Of a stretch of 64,000 bases of DNA, positions 9,048 to 18,521 are shown piece after piece. Position 1 is the stretch's first letter. Every line of letters begins with the position of its first letter. Where the stretch lies: contig CAZYQW010000138.1 in assembly GCA_964649825.1 (NCBI GenBank), positions 54,859-118,858 on the forward strand. Reading direction: 5' to 3'. Below the pieces are notes generated by a model, which did no database searches, was not told where the DNA came from, and saw only the letters and a program-made list of their open reading frames with translations. The position numbers and the translations under genes are program-made. This stretch comes from CAZYQW01 sp964649825 (GTDB lineage Bacteria > Planctomycetota > B15-G4 > JADJEK01).

Positions 9048-9185
9048 GAGGGCTATGTGGATGCCACCAACGCGCCCGAAGCGTCGGGCCCCTTGTACGG
9101 GGCTCCCGCGCCGACATCAAGGGAATGGGAGACATGAGGACATCGGGACTCAGGACGACGTGCGGCACCGCGCAACGCGGACGGA

Positions 9186-10355
9186 TCAACGGTAGGCGTC
9201 GATGCCGGTCACCGCCGCGCCGAGGATCAGCGTGTGGATCTCGTAGGTCCCTTCGTACGTGTGGACGGACTCCAGGTTGGCGGCATGGCGCATCGCCTGG
9301 TACTCGTCCAGGATTCCGTTCGCCCCCAGGATCTCGCGGCAGGTTCGCGCGGTGTCGAGCGCGATCTTGATGTTGTTGCGCTTCGCCATCGAGATCTGCT
9401 GCGGCGTGACTTTGCCCGCGTCCTTGAGCTGGCCGAGCCGGAAGCAGAGGAGCTGAGCCTTGGTGATCTCGGTCACCATGTCCGCGAACTTCTTCTGGGT
9501 GAGCTGGAACGCCGCGATCGGCTTGCCGAACTGCGTGCGCGTCTTCGCGTACGAGAGTGCTTCGTCGAAGCAGCCCTGCGCGGCGCCGATGCCGCCCCAT
9601 GCGATCCCGTAGCGCGCCTGATTGAGACAGGAAAGCGGACCGGAGAGGCCGTTCGCGTCGGGCAGCCGATTCTCGTCAGGCACTTCGACGTGGTCGAGCA
9701 CGAGCTCGGACGTGACCGAGGCGCGGAGCGACAGCTTTCCTTTCATCTCGGGCGCGGAGAAGCCGGGCGTGCCCTTCTCGACGAGGAAGCCGTTGATCCC
9801 TTCGTCGGTCCGGGCCCACACGATGGCGACATCCGCCACCGAGCCGTTCGTGATCCACATCTTGTTGCCGTGGATCCTCCAACCGCCTGCGATCTTCGTC
9901 GCGCGGGTCTCCATGCCGCCCGGGTCCGAACCGTGGTCGGGCTCGGTCAATCCGAAGCAGCCGATTTTCTGGCCCTGCGCCATCGGGGGGAGCCACTTCC
10001 GTTTCTGCTCCTCGGAGCCGTAGCGGAAGATCGGGTACATGCAGAGCGCCCCCTGGACGGAGGCGTACGAGCGCACGCCGGAGTCGCCGCGCTCGAGCTC
10101 CTGCATGATGAGGCCGTAGGCGGTGTTGTCGAGCCCGGCGCAGCCGTACTCCTCGGGGAGGTTCGCGCCGAAGACGTTCAACTCGCCGAGCATCGGGGCG
10201 AGTTCGTTCGGAAACGTCCCGTTGCGAGCGTGCTCGGCGATGATCGGGACGACCCGCTCGGAGACGAATTCGCGGACGGTGTCGCGAACCATGCGCTGCT
10301 CCTCGGTCATCAGCGCATCCATCTCGTAGAAGTCAACGCCTCGATAGTCGCTCAT
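9186..10355 (-). CDS. gcdH: Acyl-CoA dehydrogenase, probably glutaryl-CoA dehydrogenase
   Basis: FAD-dependent enzyme; glutaryl-CoA dehydrogenases oxidise and decarboxylate glutaryl-CoA to crotonyl-CoA in lysine and aromatic degradation. The 389 residues fit the family. Shared signatures are GCFGLTEPDHGSDP, WITNGSVAD, GKLSLRASVT, CLNQARYGIAWG, KRNNIKIALD, and the catalytic glutamate in the segment VHTYEGTYEIH near the C-terminus. These match the glutaryl-CoA subfamily better than short-chain dehydrogenases. I chose the ATG at 10355, which has GAGGAG immediately upstream; an ATG 12 bp earlier is possible. No electron-transfer flavoprotein or other lysine-pathway gene is adjacent. Confidence 0.92.
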   Translation of the reverse strand: MSDYRGVDFYEMDALMTEEQRMVRDTVREFVSERVVPIIAEHARNGTFPNELAPMLGELNVFGANLPEEYGCAGLDNTAYGLIMQELERGDSGVRSYASVQGALCMYPIFRYGSEEQKRKWLPPMAQGQKIGCFGLTEPDHGSDPGGMETRATKIAGGWRIHGNKMWITNGSVADVAIVWARTDEGINGFLVEKGTPGFSAPEMKGKLSLRASVTSELVLDHVEVPDENRLPDANGLSGPLSCLNQARYGIAWGGIGAAQGCFDEALSYAKTRTQFGKPIAAFQLTQKKFADMVTEITKAQLLCFRLGQLKDAGKVTPQQISMAKRNNIKIALDTARTCREILGANGILDEYQAMRHAANLESVHTYEGTYEIHTLILGAAVTGIDAYR

Positions 10356-10567
10356 GGCTCCTCGCATTTCGACCGCCTCGATTCAAGCGCGACATGCTAG
10401 CACGGCCCACGCGCACGCCGGTGGATCGAATCAGGAGGCACGACGCGATGGCCGGCGGTGCCGGGATCCGCCGGGGACGTTCTTCGCTTCGCGCCGGTGC
10501 GGCTTGAGTCGGCGCGGTCGCCCGTCGAGAATGGGCCCCCGTCTCCCGTTCGAGGGCCGATCGAAAC

Positions 10568-11407
10568 GTGCAGATCCTTCGTTGTGGTGTTTGCGGCGGC
10601 GTCGTCCGCGGTTCGGGCGAGTGCCTGCGCTGCGGCGGAACGGTGGCGCGAGCCGACCTCCTCGGACCGCCCGAGCGGCGGTCCGTCGCCGGAGAGTTCC
10701 TGATCGGAATCGACTACGCGGTCCGCGGCGCGCTTCTCACGATACGCCGCCCCCGCCTGCTCGGGCTCGTCGTCATCCCCCTCCTCCTGAACGTCCTGAT
10801 CGCGTCCGTGCTGATCTACCTCGTGGTCACGCACCGCGACTTGTTGCGCCCCGATTTCGAGGGCGAGTGGATCGTGGGGACGAACTGGTTGCGCGGTCTG
10901 ATCCAGAACGCGGCCGTGTTCTTCGGTGTGCTCATCGGGATCGGCCTGGCCGTCTTCGGAACGCTGCTCGTGTCGACCGTCGTGAACGCTCCGTTCCTCG
11001 AGTGGCTCTCGGAGTGCGTGGAGTCGATCGTCTTCGGCCAAGGCGATGAGACGCCGATCACGCCGCACTACGTGTGGCATTCCTGGATCGTGCCGGTGAT
11101 CCAAGCCCTGGGACTGGCGATCGTCCAGGGATTCATCGCGCTGGCATTGCTCGTGCTCTCGTTCACTGGCATCTTCGCTCCGCTCGTTTTCCTCGGCGGG
11201 CTCTGGTTGACCGCGATCACGCTCTGCGACATCTGCGTGGCGCGCAAGCGCTACCCGGTCATCGCCCGCTTCTCCTTGGTCGCACGGTCCCTGGGGTTCT
11301 GGTTGGGGGTCGCTCTCCCCTTCTTTCTCGTCCCGATCCTCATCCCCTTTGGAGTGGCCGGCGCCACCCTCGGATTCCTGCGTCAACGACGATTTCCTGG
11401 ACGATAA
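10568..11407 (+). CDS. Zinc ribbon plus EI24/CysZ-like membrane protein
   Basis: A 279-residue protein. The first 25 residues hold two CxxC pairs (CGVC and CLRC), an unusual zinc-ribbon head. The rest is an EI24-like multi-pass membrane domain with hydrophobic segments at about 65-90, 110-135, 180-205, 205-230 and 245-270 and the family-like motif VNAPFLEWLSE after the second helix. EI24/CysZ proteins include the sulfate permease CysZ, but no cysteine-biosynthesis gene is near, so the solute is unknown. The start is GTG at 10568, which keeps the complete zinc ribbon. Confidence 0.78.
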   Translation: MQILRCGVCGGVVRGSGECLRCGGTVARADLLGPPERRSVAGEFLIGIDYAVRGALLTIRRPRLLGLVVIPLLLNVLIASVLIYLVVTHRDLLRPDFEGEWIVGTNWLRGLIQNAAVFFGVLIGIGLAVFGTLLVSTVVNAPFLEWLSECVESIVFGQGDETPITPHYVWHSWIVPVIQALGLAIVQGFIALALLVLSFTGIFAPLVFLGGLWLTAITLCDICVARKRYPVIARFSLVARSLGFWLGVALPFFLVPILIPFGVAGATLGFLRQRRFPGR

Positions 11408-11719
11408 CTCAACGATCTGTCGTTGTGTTACTTACGTGAATCATCGGGAAAGTCTGGGCCCGCGAGCTCCCCGGTTTGACTTGATTCGAACGCGCTCTTC
11501 GCGTCTGATCCGGCTCCATTCGGTCCTGCTTTCGGATCGAGCCCCCGGACTTTCAGCCTTCTGTTCTTCGACCGCACCAGCCGCGCGCCTCAGACCTGAG
11601 GCGAGGTACGCACTCTCGGTCGGAGGTCCACGGGGACCGTTTCCATGCGTCAAAGGAACGCCCGGTTGCCAGACGCATCCGCGAGCACGGATCTAGATCA
11701 CGCATCCGGAGAGACACCG
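11408..11719 (+). promoter_or_regulatory. Intergenic leader with two short inverted repeats
   Basis: A 312-bp gap. It holds two perfect short hairpins: CAACGA/TCGTTG with a 4-base loop at 11410-11425, just after the EI24-like gene and possibly part of its terminator although no T-run follows, and CGCCTCA/TGAGGCG with loop GACC at 11586-11603, about 115 bp before the next gene. I see no convincing -35/-10 pair. Confidence 0.3.
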
Positions 11720-14700
11720 TTGCGCAACGCGATCGCTTCACTCGTTCTTCTGTCGATTGTCTCGCAGAACCACGCTCACGCGACCGACCAGTTTCCCGGC
11801 GCCACTTGGACCACGGCGACTCCGGCGGAAGTCGGCATGGATGCCGCCAAACTCGCCCAGGCGCTGTCCACTCTGAACGGCAACGTGGCCGTCGTCCGAT
11901 TCGGGAAGCTCGCGGGAATAAAAGGAGACATCACCTACTCGACGCCGCTCTACTCGGTGGGCAAGTCGATCACGAGCTCGCTCTTCGGCGTGCTCATGTA
12001 CCAGGGGTCGGTCGACTACACGACCCTGGTGCCAGGCTCGAACTACCCGACCTCGCCCTTCGGGACGTACCGCGACTTCATGCGGATGACCAGCGACTAC
12101 GGCCTGAGCCCGCACACGCCGGGGTCGCGCTACGCGTACAACAACAAGGCCGTCGACCACTACGGCGAAAGCCTGCGGCCCCACTTCGGGAACAAGTCCC
12201 CGCTCCAGATCCTCGATCAACATCTGTTCGGAATCCTCGGCCGCCAGGACCCGATCAACTTCGGTGGGCTCTGGGGTGGATGGGGCGGCGGCTTCGCGAC
12301 CAGCGCGCGCGACCTCGCCCGGATTGGACTCCTCGTCCTGCGCAACGGGACCTGGAGCGGTCAGCAGATCCTCAGTCCGTCGTTCATCGCCGATCTGTTC
12401 AAGAGTCAGATTCCGGCGAGCGCAGTGGCAAACTGGTCGTTCGGCGTCGGAAGCCCGACGCAAGGCCCGAACGGCGACAACTGGTGGAACCAGCACCAGA
12501 TCACGGGGATGCTGAAGGGCAACTACTCGTACGGCTGGTGGACGAACGCGAGCAACCGCTACCCGCAGCTCCCGCTGCAGACGATCTGGGCGGACGGGCT
12601 GGGCGGCAACTACATCATCCTCTGCCCGCAGTACGACCTGATCGTCACGACGACCCTCATCGGGAACAACACGAACGTCCAGAACATCCTGAAACCGATC
12701 CTCGACGCGGTCATCGACGCTCCGCCGGCGCCGGGGGTGCTCTCGGGGGAGTTGAAGCAGTGGCATCGCGTCACGCTGACCTTCGACGGGCCGCCGTCGT
12801 CGGAAGGGAACGCCCCGAACCCGTTCACCGACTATCGGCTCGACGTGACGTTCACGCACCCCAACCATACGTTCACGGTGCCGGGCTACTACTGCGCGGA
12901 CGGAAACGCCGGCGAGACGGGCAGCGCAAGCGGCAACAAGTGGCGGGTCCACTTCACTCCGATCGAGGCTGGAACCTGGACCTACGTCGCCACGTTCCGT
13001 TCGGGCGCGCTCGTGGCGGCGACGGTCGACCCCATGGCCGGCGCCCCGTTCGCGTTCGACGGGGCAACGGCGTCGTTCTTCGTGAGCGAGACCGACAAGA
13101 CCGGCACCGACCACCGCGGCAAGGGGATCTTGCGCCACACCGGCGAGCGCTACCTGGCCTACGAAGGGACCGGCGAACCGTTCCTCGTCTCCGGAGCGGC
13201 GAGTCCAGAGAACCTGCTCGCCTACCAGGGCTTCGATCAGACCACGCCGACCCACGTGTACGCACCGCACGCGGCGGACTGGACGTTGGGCGACCCGGAC
13301 TGGAAGAGCGGCCAGGGACGGAACCTCATCGGGGCGCTGAACTACCTCGCCTCGGAGGGGATGAACTCGGTCGCGCTGCACATCATGACCTCGCAGGGCG
13401 CGAGCGATGACGTCTGGCCGTGGGTCAGCAAGGGTCAGGTGTTCCGCTTCGACTGCAGCAAGCTCGACCAGTGGGAGATCGTGTTCGAGCACATGGATCG
13501 ACTCGGCATCCACATGCAGCTCGTACTTCAAGAGGACGCGAACGATCAATGGCTCGACGGCGGCAACCTCGGGCTGCAACGAACGATCTTCCTGCGCGAG
13601 ATGGTCGCCCGATTCAGCCACCACCTCGGGTTGACCTGGAACCTCGGTGAAGAGAACACGAACACGGATCAGCAGCGCCAGGCGTTTGCCGACTTCATTC
13701 GAGCGCTCGACGCCTACGAGCACCCGATCGTCGTCCATACGCGTCCGGGTCAGATCGACCAGGTGTACAACCCGCTCCTGGGCGACGCGCGGATCGAAGG
13801 CGCGTCGATGAACATCTCCAGTTCGATGTCGGTCAACGGGCAGACGCGCAAGTGGGTCGATCTCTCCACGGCCGCGAGCGAGCCGTGGTTCGTCCTGGCC
13901 GACGAGGTCGGTCCCACGAGCGACGGAGCCCTTCCGGACGCGCTCGACCCGGGTCATGATGGGCTGCGCAAAGAGGTGCTCTGGGGCAACCTCATGGCCG
14001 GCGGGGCCGGAGTTCACTGGTACTTCGGCACCGCGTGGACGAACGGCGACCTCGATTGCGAGGACTGGCGGTCCCGCGACAGCCTCTGGGACCAGGCGCG
14101 GCACGCACAAGTGTTTTTCAAGAAGCATCTTCCGTTCAACGAGATGGTGAGCGCGAACTCACTCGTGACCGCGGTGGGCGCGTTGGCGTTCGCCAAGCCG
14201 GGCGCGACGTACGCGATCTATCTGCCGAGCGGTGGGTCGAGCCAGATCGACCTTCAGTCGAACGCCGGCCCGTTCCTCGTGCGCTGGTACGACCCATGCA
14301 ACGGCGGTGAACTCCAGATCGGCTCGACCTCGACCATCAACGGGCCGGGGATGACTTCCATCGGTCAACCCCCGAGCAATCCGACGAAGGACTGGGCGGT
14401 GATCGTCACGAAACCCACGGCCCACGTCGGCCACTACGGGAAGGGCGTGGTCGGGACGAGCGGCATCGCGCCCGAGATCGATGCGTTCGGCGACCCGGCG
14501 ATCGGCAACATGCAGTTCGGGATCCAGGCGACCTGGGCGCGCAAGAACGCACTCGCTCTGTTCACGGTCGGTGGCTCGGCCGCCAACCTGCCGATCTTCG
14601 GCGGCGCGATCCTGAACGACCTGCTCGGCGGCGCCTACTTCATGACGACGGACGGCAACGGCTCCGTCGTGATCGACATCCCTCTCGGCCTCGACGTGTC

Positions 14701-14803
14701 GTTGGTCGGCTTTTCGGGATACTGCCAGTGGCTGATCCAGGATGCCGCGGCGGTGGGCGGCGTTTCGATGACCAAGGGTCTGACGTTCAAGATCCACAAC
14801 TGA
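11720..14803 (+). CDS. Secreted beta-lactamase-like / DUF5060 / glycoside-hydrolase-like fusion protein
   Basis: A 1027-residue exported multidomain protein. TTG at 11720 starts a good signal peptide (RNAIASLVLLSIV, cut near HAHA) and has GGAG upstream; an in-frame ATG at 11645 would bury it. Domain 1 (about 30-335) is a serine beta-lactamase/esterase-type fold with the S-x-x-K motif SVGK near 79 and YNN near 140. Domain 2 (about 345-440) resembles DUF5060, the beta-sandwich that precedes DUF4038-type glycosidases. Domain 3 (about 475-805) is a TIM-barrel-like region with possible catalytic acids in WNLGEEN and LADEVGP. The last 110 residues match the C-terminal domain shared with four other secreted proteins here. 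The substrate is unknown. A class C-like hydrolase fused to a glycosidase is unusual. Confidence 0.85.
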   Translation: MRNAIASLVLLSIVSQNHAHATDQFPGATWTTATPAEVGMDAAKLAQALSTLNGNVAVVRFGKLAGIKGDITYSTPLYSVGKSITSSLFGVLMYQGSVDYTTLVPGSNYPTSPFGTYRDFMRMTSDYGLSPHTPGSRYAYNNKAVDHYGESLRPHFGNKSPLQILDQHLFGILGRQDPINFGGLWGGWGGGFATSARDLARIGLLVLRNGTWSGQQILSPSFIADLFKSQIPASAVANWSFGVGSPTQGPNGDNWWNQHQITGMLKGNYSYGWWTNASNRYPQLPLQTIWADGLGGNYIILCPQYDLIVTTTLIGNNTNVQNILKPILDAVIDAPPAPGVLSGELKQWHRVTLTFDGPPSSEGNAPNPFTDYRLDVTFTHPNHTFTVPGYYCADGNAGETGSASGNKWRVHFTPIEAGTWTYVATFRSGALVAATVDPMAGAPFAFDGATASFFVSETDKTGTDHRGKGILRHTGERYLAYEGTGEPFLVSGAASPENLLAYQGFDQTTPTHVYAPHAADWTLGDPDWKSGQGRNLIGALNYLASEGMNSVALHIMTSQGASDDVWPWVSKGQVFRFDCSKLDQWEIVFEHMDRLGIHMQLVLQEDANDQWLDGGNLGLQRTIFLREMVARFSHHLGLTWNLGEENTNTDQQRQAFADFIRALDAYEHPIVVHTRPGQIDQVYNPLLGDARIEGASMNISSSMSVNGQTRKWVDLSTAASEPWFVLADEVGPTSDGALPDALDPGHDGLRKEVLWGNLMAGGAGVHWYFGTAWTNGDLDCEDWRSRDSLWDQARHAQVFFKKHLPFNEMVSANSLVTAVGALAFAKPGATYAIYLPSGGSSQIDLQSNAGPFLVRWYDPCNGGELQIGSTSTINGPGMTSIGQPPSNPTKDWAVIVTKPTAHVGHYGKGVVGTSGIAPEIDAFGDPAIGNMQFGIQATWARKNALALFTVGGSAANLPIFGGAILNDLLGGAYFMTTDGNGSVVIDIPLGLDVSLVGFSGYCQWLIQDAAAVGGVSMTKGLTFKIHN

Positions 14804-14957
14804 CGGATCCGGTGACGTCCCGTCGACGTCGCGAACCGCGTCGGATGAGAAACTTGCTTCGTTTTCCGAGCATGCTCGAGACGAGGCCGCGCGTGAGCCG
14901 ATCAAGGGTGTACATTGACCGCGGTGAGCCTCTGGCGGCTCGCCGGGAACCTCTTCG

Positions 14958-15512
14958 ATGTGGCGTCTCGCTTTTCCCGTCCTGGTTCTGAGCGCTCTGT
15001 TCATCCTCGGTCCATTCGTGTCGAGGACGACGGTCCCGGCCGTTGCGACGGGCTACCCGTTCACCGCGGCGGACGACACGCTGGACGCGCGAGCTCTGAG
15101 CAATCGCACCAAGAACCGACCGTTACGCCTCGCGAGCGTCGGCGAGCTGAACGCGCTGCAGCACGTGACGATCGCCGAGCTCGTCGCTCAGCTCGTGCAC
15201 GGATCGGAACGCGATCGACGCATCGCGGGCAGCCTCCTCGGCATCTCGGCGCACCCCGACGGGATTCGGCCGCTGATCGACGCGTTCAGCACCGAAGAGG
15301 ACCCACGCGCGCTCGCCTCCCTGGCCCTCGCGCTGGCCGAAACGCAAGACCCCGAGGCGATCGCCACGCTGATCCTCGCGATCCGTGACCGTGAGGGCCT
15401 CGCGGCCTACGAGGCCTGCCGAGCGCTCAAACTGACGTTCGGCTTGAACCTCGGTCTCGATGCGGACGCGTGGGAACGCTGGTTCCAGGCGACGCAGTCG
15501 ACGCGCGACTGA
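14958..15512 (+). CDS. Secreted or membrane-anchored HEAT-repeat protein
   Basis: A 184-residue protein whose first 20 residues are hydrophobic (LAFPVLVLSALFILGPFV), a signal peptide or anchor. Residues about 70-150 contain two to three HEAT/PBS-type helix pairs, with repeated D-P-x-A-x-x-x-L spacing (HPDGIRPLIDAFSTEEDP, then ALASLALALAETQDPEAI). Such repeats mediate protein contacts. It is alone between the fusion gene and the convergent LEA14-like gene; the stop is 25 bp from the latter's stop. Confidence 0.75.
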   Translation: MWRLAFPVLVLSALFILGPFVSRTTVPAVATGYPFTAADDTLDARALSNRTKNRPLRLASVGELNALQHVTIAELVAQLVHGSERDRRIAGSLLGISAHPDGIRPLIDAFSTEEDPRALASLALALAETQDPEAIATLILAIRDREGLAAYEACRALKLTFGLNLGLDADAWERWFQATQSTRD

Positions 15513-15537
15513 GTGCCCGGCCGGCGCCGCCCTTCAC

Positions 15538-16419
15538 TCAGTGCGTGAAGCTCGTCTGACCGGATGAGTTCAGCGGCATGGCCAGCGGACCGTACGGTGT
15601 GTCGACGTCAAGATCTCCCACCAACGAGTAGCTTGCGCCGGACCCTTTCAGCAAGTTGAGCGCGGCAAGGCCGAGGCTCTTCGGCGAGAACGAAATCGGG
15701 ATCTCGAGCGAGCTCCGCTCGCCGGGAGAGAACTCGACCGGCTTGCGGACGGAGCTCTTCGCCACCTCCGTCCCCGCCAGGGAAAGCCCGTAGGAAAGCT
15801 GCTTCAGGTCGAACGGGAAGTCGTTCGTGTTCAGGAAGGACAGGTCGAGGACAGCGGAGGCATTGTTGAACGTCAGCTCCTCGAAACGCACTCCATCGAG
15901 CTTCACGTCCGGGACCGTGGGGATCGGGAGCTCACCCGTCGTCGACAGCGGGAGCGACAGCGGCTCGCCGCCGATCGGGTTGTTCACGTTCAACGACAGG
16001 TTCGCGGTGTACGGGACGATCGAGCCGGGCTTGATGCCGCCGAGCGCGGCGAGCACCTTCTTGAACTCGATTCGCGCGGGAAGCTGCAGCGCCTTCGATC
16101 CGCCCGCCGGCACTTCGCCGGAGAGGGGCGCGGCTCCGGTCAGGAGTTCGTTCGACCCCGACGCCAGGCCGTAGTCGAGATTCACGAGCGGCAACCCGAC
16201 GTCGTACGGGTTCTGTACCTCGACGTCGAACAGCATCGTCAGATCCTGCAGCGAGAAGTCCTCGATGCTGACGCCGGTCAGTGATGCCGTCGGTTTGTCG
16301 ATCGACGAGAAGAGCTCCGCTCCGAGGTCGGAGAGCGCCTGACATCCGCCGAGGATCGGCACCAGCAGCACCCCCGAGCAACTCGCGACCACACCACTGA
16401 ATCTGCGTTCGACCTTCAT
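15538..16419 (-). CDS. LEA14-like (WHy domain) lipoprotein
   Basis: A 293-residue lipoprotein with a clear lipobox ILGGC at about residue 26. The mature part holds two tandem beta-sandwich repeats of the LEA type 2/WHy kind. Each begins with a V-S-I/V-R-F-E-E-L pattern and carries the N-P-Y-D-V-x-L-P or N-T-N-D-F-P-F-D-L signature typical of this fold (positions about 70 and 210). WHy proteins are associated with stress and envelope stability, but the role here is unproven. It lies downstream of the OmcB-like gene on the same strand with a strong hairpin between them, so the two are probably separate transcripts. Confidence 0.83.
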   Translation of the reverse strand: MKVERRFSGVVASCSGVLLVPILGGCQALSDLGAELFSSIDKPTASLTGVSIEDFSLQDLTMLFDVEVQNPYDVGLPLVNLDYGLASGSNELLTGAAPLSGEVPAGGSKALQLPARIEFKKVLAALGGIKPGSIVPYTANLSLNVNNPIGGEPLSLPLSTTGELPIPTVPDVKLDGVRFEELTFNNASAVLDLSFLNTNDFPFDLKQLSYGLSLAGTEVAKSSVRKPVEFSPGERSSLEIPISFSPKSLGLAALNLLKGSGASYSLVGDLDVDTPYGPLAMPLNSSGQTSFTH

Positions 16420-16461
16420 TGGGCACGACCTCTCGTCACCGAGGAACTGGGAAGAAACGAA

Positions 16462-16519
16462 AGAAGAGATGTCGGGCCGCCCTCACCAAGGGCGAAAGGC
16501 GGCGTCCGACATCTCTTCT
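16462..16519 (-). terminator. Large nested hairpin, probable terminator of the OmcB-like gene
   Basis: A perfect 14-bp inverted repeat (AGAAGAGATGTCGG at 16462-16475 and its complement at 16506-16519) encloses further pairings: GCCGCC with GGCGGC, and GCCCT with AGGGC. It starts 20 bp after the stop of the minus-strand OmcB-like gene. On that strand the hairpin is followed by a T/C-rich stretch (TTTCGTTTCTTCCC), as expected for an intrinsic terminator. Confidence 0.7.
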
Positions 16520-16538
16520 CACGCGAGACCGTGAACGA

Positions 16539-18209
16539 CTACTTGTAGAAGTTCGTCGCCTCCGTCTCGTTGACCGGGCGCGTCAGCTGCTCGGTGTCCA
16601 TCTCGACCGCGAAACGCACGTCGCCCTCGCCCACGGCCTTCACGACCACGCGCCACTCGGCCTTCGCCTTGGCGGCCAGGCTCGCGAGCGGCGCGAACGT
16701 CACCGTGTTCCCGGACGCCGAGCCGTTCGTCACGCCCGAGCTCGACACGTACTCCATCGTGTCCTCGAGAGTGCAGGTGATCTGGATGTTGGTATCCGTC
16801 GCGGAGCCCTGGTTCGTCACGACGATCACGTACGTCTCGTTCTCGCCCATCGGAGTCGGGTCCTGAACGTCGACCACCTCGAGCAAGACGGCCGGGATGC
16901 CCTGGACGTCCGTCGTGCAGTCCGCGGTCGCCGGATCGGAGCAGGCACAGGTGACCGTCGCGCTGACCGTCTTCGCGCCCTGCGTATCGGCCCGAAGCTC
17001 CATCGACACGTCCGCGCTGCCACCCGCCGCGAGGCTGTTCAGACGCCACACGACCTTGCCACCGCTCGCCGTGCCGCCGTTCGACGCACTGGCGAACGTC
17101 GTACCGGCCGGAATCGTTGCCTCGAGCATGGTGTTCTCGCAGGCCGCGTCGCCGTTGTTCGACACGCCGAGCTGGAACGTCATCTCCTGACCCTGGAAGA
17201 TCCGGCTGGGGCAGTTGATCGTGAGGTCGAGCGAAGGCTGGACGACGTCGGTCGTCACCGTGTTCGAGCTCGCGCTCAGGCCGCCGTCGGCCGATGCCGT
17301 CGCGTTGTTGCTGTACGTCCCGGTGCCGCTCGCCGTGACGCGGACGGAGTTCGTCTTGCTCTCGCCCGCCCGCAACTCGGGAATCGTGAACGAGAACGTC
17401 GACTGACCGCTGTCCGTCATGAGGCCCGACGGCAGAGTGTCGGAGACCATCACGTTGCGGGCGGAACCACTGCCGTTGTTCGAGACCGTGATGGTGTAGG
17501 TGATCGGGTCGCACTTCAGGACCTGCGACGGACCCTCCTTCACGAGCTCGAGACGCGGCTCGACGACGCGGGTCTGGAGACAGACTTTGCTCGCGTACGA
17601 AACGTCGCCGCAATAGAGCACGCTGCCGACGCTCGTCGCCGATCCGTTGACCGTGATCGTGCGGCTGTCGCCGGGGCCCAGGTCGCCGATCGCCCAGCTC
17701 ACGTTGCCGCCCGAACTCGACTGTGGCTCGGGGTTCGCACGGCTGACCGAGAATGTGTTGCCGAGCTGGTCCGTCACGACGACGCTCTCGAGCTTGTCGT
17801 TCGTCAGGTTCGTGACCTTGATCTCATACGCGTATTCCTCGCCCAGCATCACTTCGGCCGGGGCAGTCTTCTCGAGGAGAACCGCGCTGGTCGCACGATC
17901 ACCCGTCGGGAACGCGCGGGAGCTGACGACCTTGTTTCCCACCATGTAGGAGGAGGCGCCGCTGCTCGACGTCCCCATCGAGTCCGAATGCGTGTCCGAT
18001 GATGTCATCGCGGTGTCGGCGCCCGATTCCATCGATCCGGGCGCGGTGGACGATGACTTGGCCGTGCTCGAAGACGACCCCTTCGAGATCGAAGGTGGAC
18101 GATCCGTCGGATCGACGTCGGTCGACGAAGACTTGCATGCGGCCAGGGACGCTAGCCCCAGGAGCCCCATCCACACGGGGAGGCCGCGCAACTGGCTGAA
18201 AAGCTTCAT
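16539..18209 (-). CDS. OmcB-like DUF11-repeat lipoprotein
   Basis: A 556-residue lipoprotein (lipobox SLAAC near residue 25) followed by about 65 residues rich in Ser, Thr and Gly, a likely flexible spacer. Four to five DUF11-type beta-sandwich repeats follow, with the hallmarks YEIKVTNLTNDKLESVVVTD, YTITVSNNGSGSARNVMVSDTLP, FQLGVSNNGDAACENTMLEATIP and YVIVVTNQGSATDTNIQITC-like strands. The Cys-containing repeats resemble the chlamydial cysteine-rich outer-membrane protein OmcB, which fits a PVC-group envelope. The protein is probably a structural surface component. The 311-bp upstream gap carries its promoter; a terminator-like hairpin follows its stop. Confidence 0.85.
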   Translation of the reverse strand: MKLFSQLRGLPVWMGLLGLASLAACKSSSTDVDPTDRPPSISKGSSSSTAKSSSTAPGSMESGADTAMTSSDTHSDSMGTSSSGASSYMVGNKVVSSRAFPTGDRATSAVLLEKTAPAEVMLGEEYAYEIKVTNLTNDKLESVVVTDQLGNTFSVSRANPEPQSSSGGNVSWAIGDLGPGDSRTITVNGSATSVGSVLYCGDVSYASKVCLQTRVVEPRLELVKEGPSQVLKCDPITYTITVSNNGSGSARNVMVSDTLPSGLMTDSGQSTFSFTIPELRAGESKTNSVRVTASGTGTYSNNATASADGGLSASSNTVTTDVVQPSLDLTINCPSRIFQGQEMTFQLGVSNNGDAACENTMLEATIPAGTTFASASNGGTASGGKVVWRLNSLAAGGSADVSMELRADTQGAKTVSATVTCACSDPATADCTTDVQGIPAVLLEVVDVQDPTPMGENETYVIVVTNQGSATDTNIQITCTLEDTMEYVSSSGVTNGSASGNTVTFAPLASLAAKAKAEWRVVVKAVGEGDVRFAVEMDTEQLTRPVNETEATNFYK

Positions 18210-18521
18210 TCAATTCACCTCAGAGTTCAGTATCGGTTGCCGAAGAAAGAGCCGCCCGCTCGCAGAGATGCAAAGGGTGATCCGAACGGTCACCGGCGGA
18301 CGTCTGCAATTCGAATTCCACGAGAAAGCCTATCTGCGCCAACCTACTATCTCAATGGAGCTTCCGGGTTTGCCTCTCGATTCGTCACCCGGGCCTCCGA
18401 CGCGGCTGACGCAGGGGCCGAACGATCGCGACGTGAATGCAACGACGTACACAGCCGCCGCAATGCACGCCGTGCAAGAGGCTGTTTGTACGCCGATCGA
18501 GGGGCGAAGATGCATCTGGAG
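18210..18521 (-). promoter_or_regulatory. Upstream region of the OmcB-like gene with a 13-bp palindrome
   Basis: A 312-bp gap between two minus-strand genes. At 18464-18476 there is a palindrome, TGCACG-C-CGTGCA, about 255 bp before the OmcB-like start, a possible operator. I found no obvious terminator for the regulator gene and no confident promoter. Confidence 0.3.

Noticed and set aside
11738..14128. A 796-codon minus-strand open frame opposite the beta-lactamase fusion
   Set aside because: No signal, domain or sensible composition; it mirrors third-position GC bias of the real gene.
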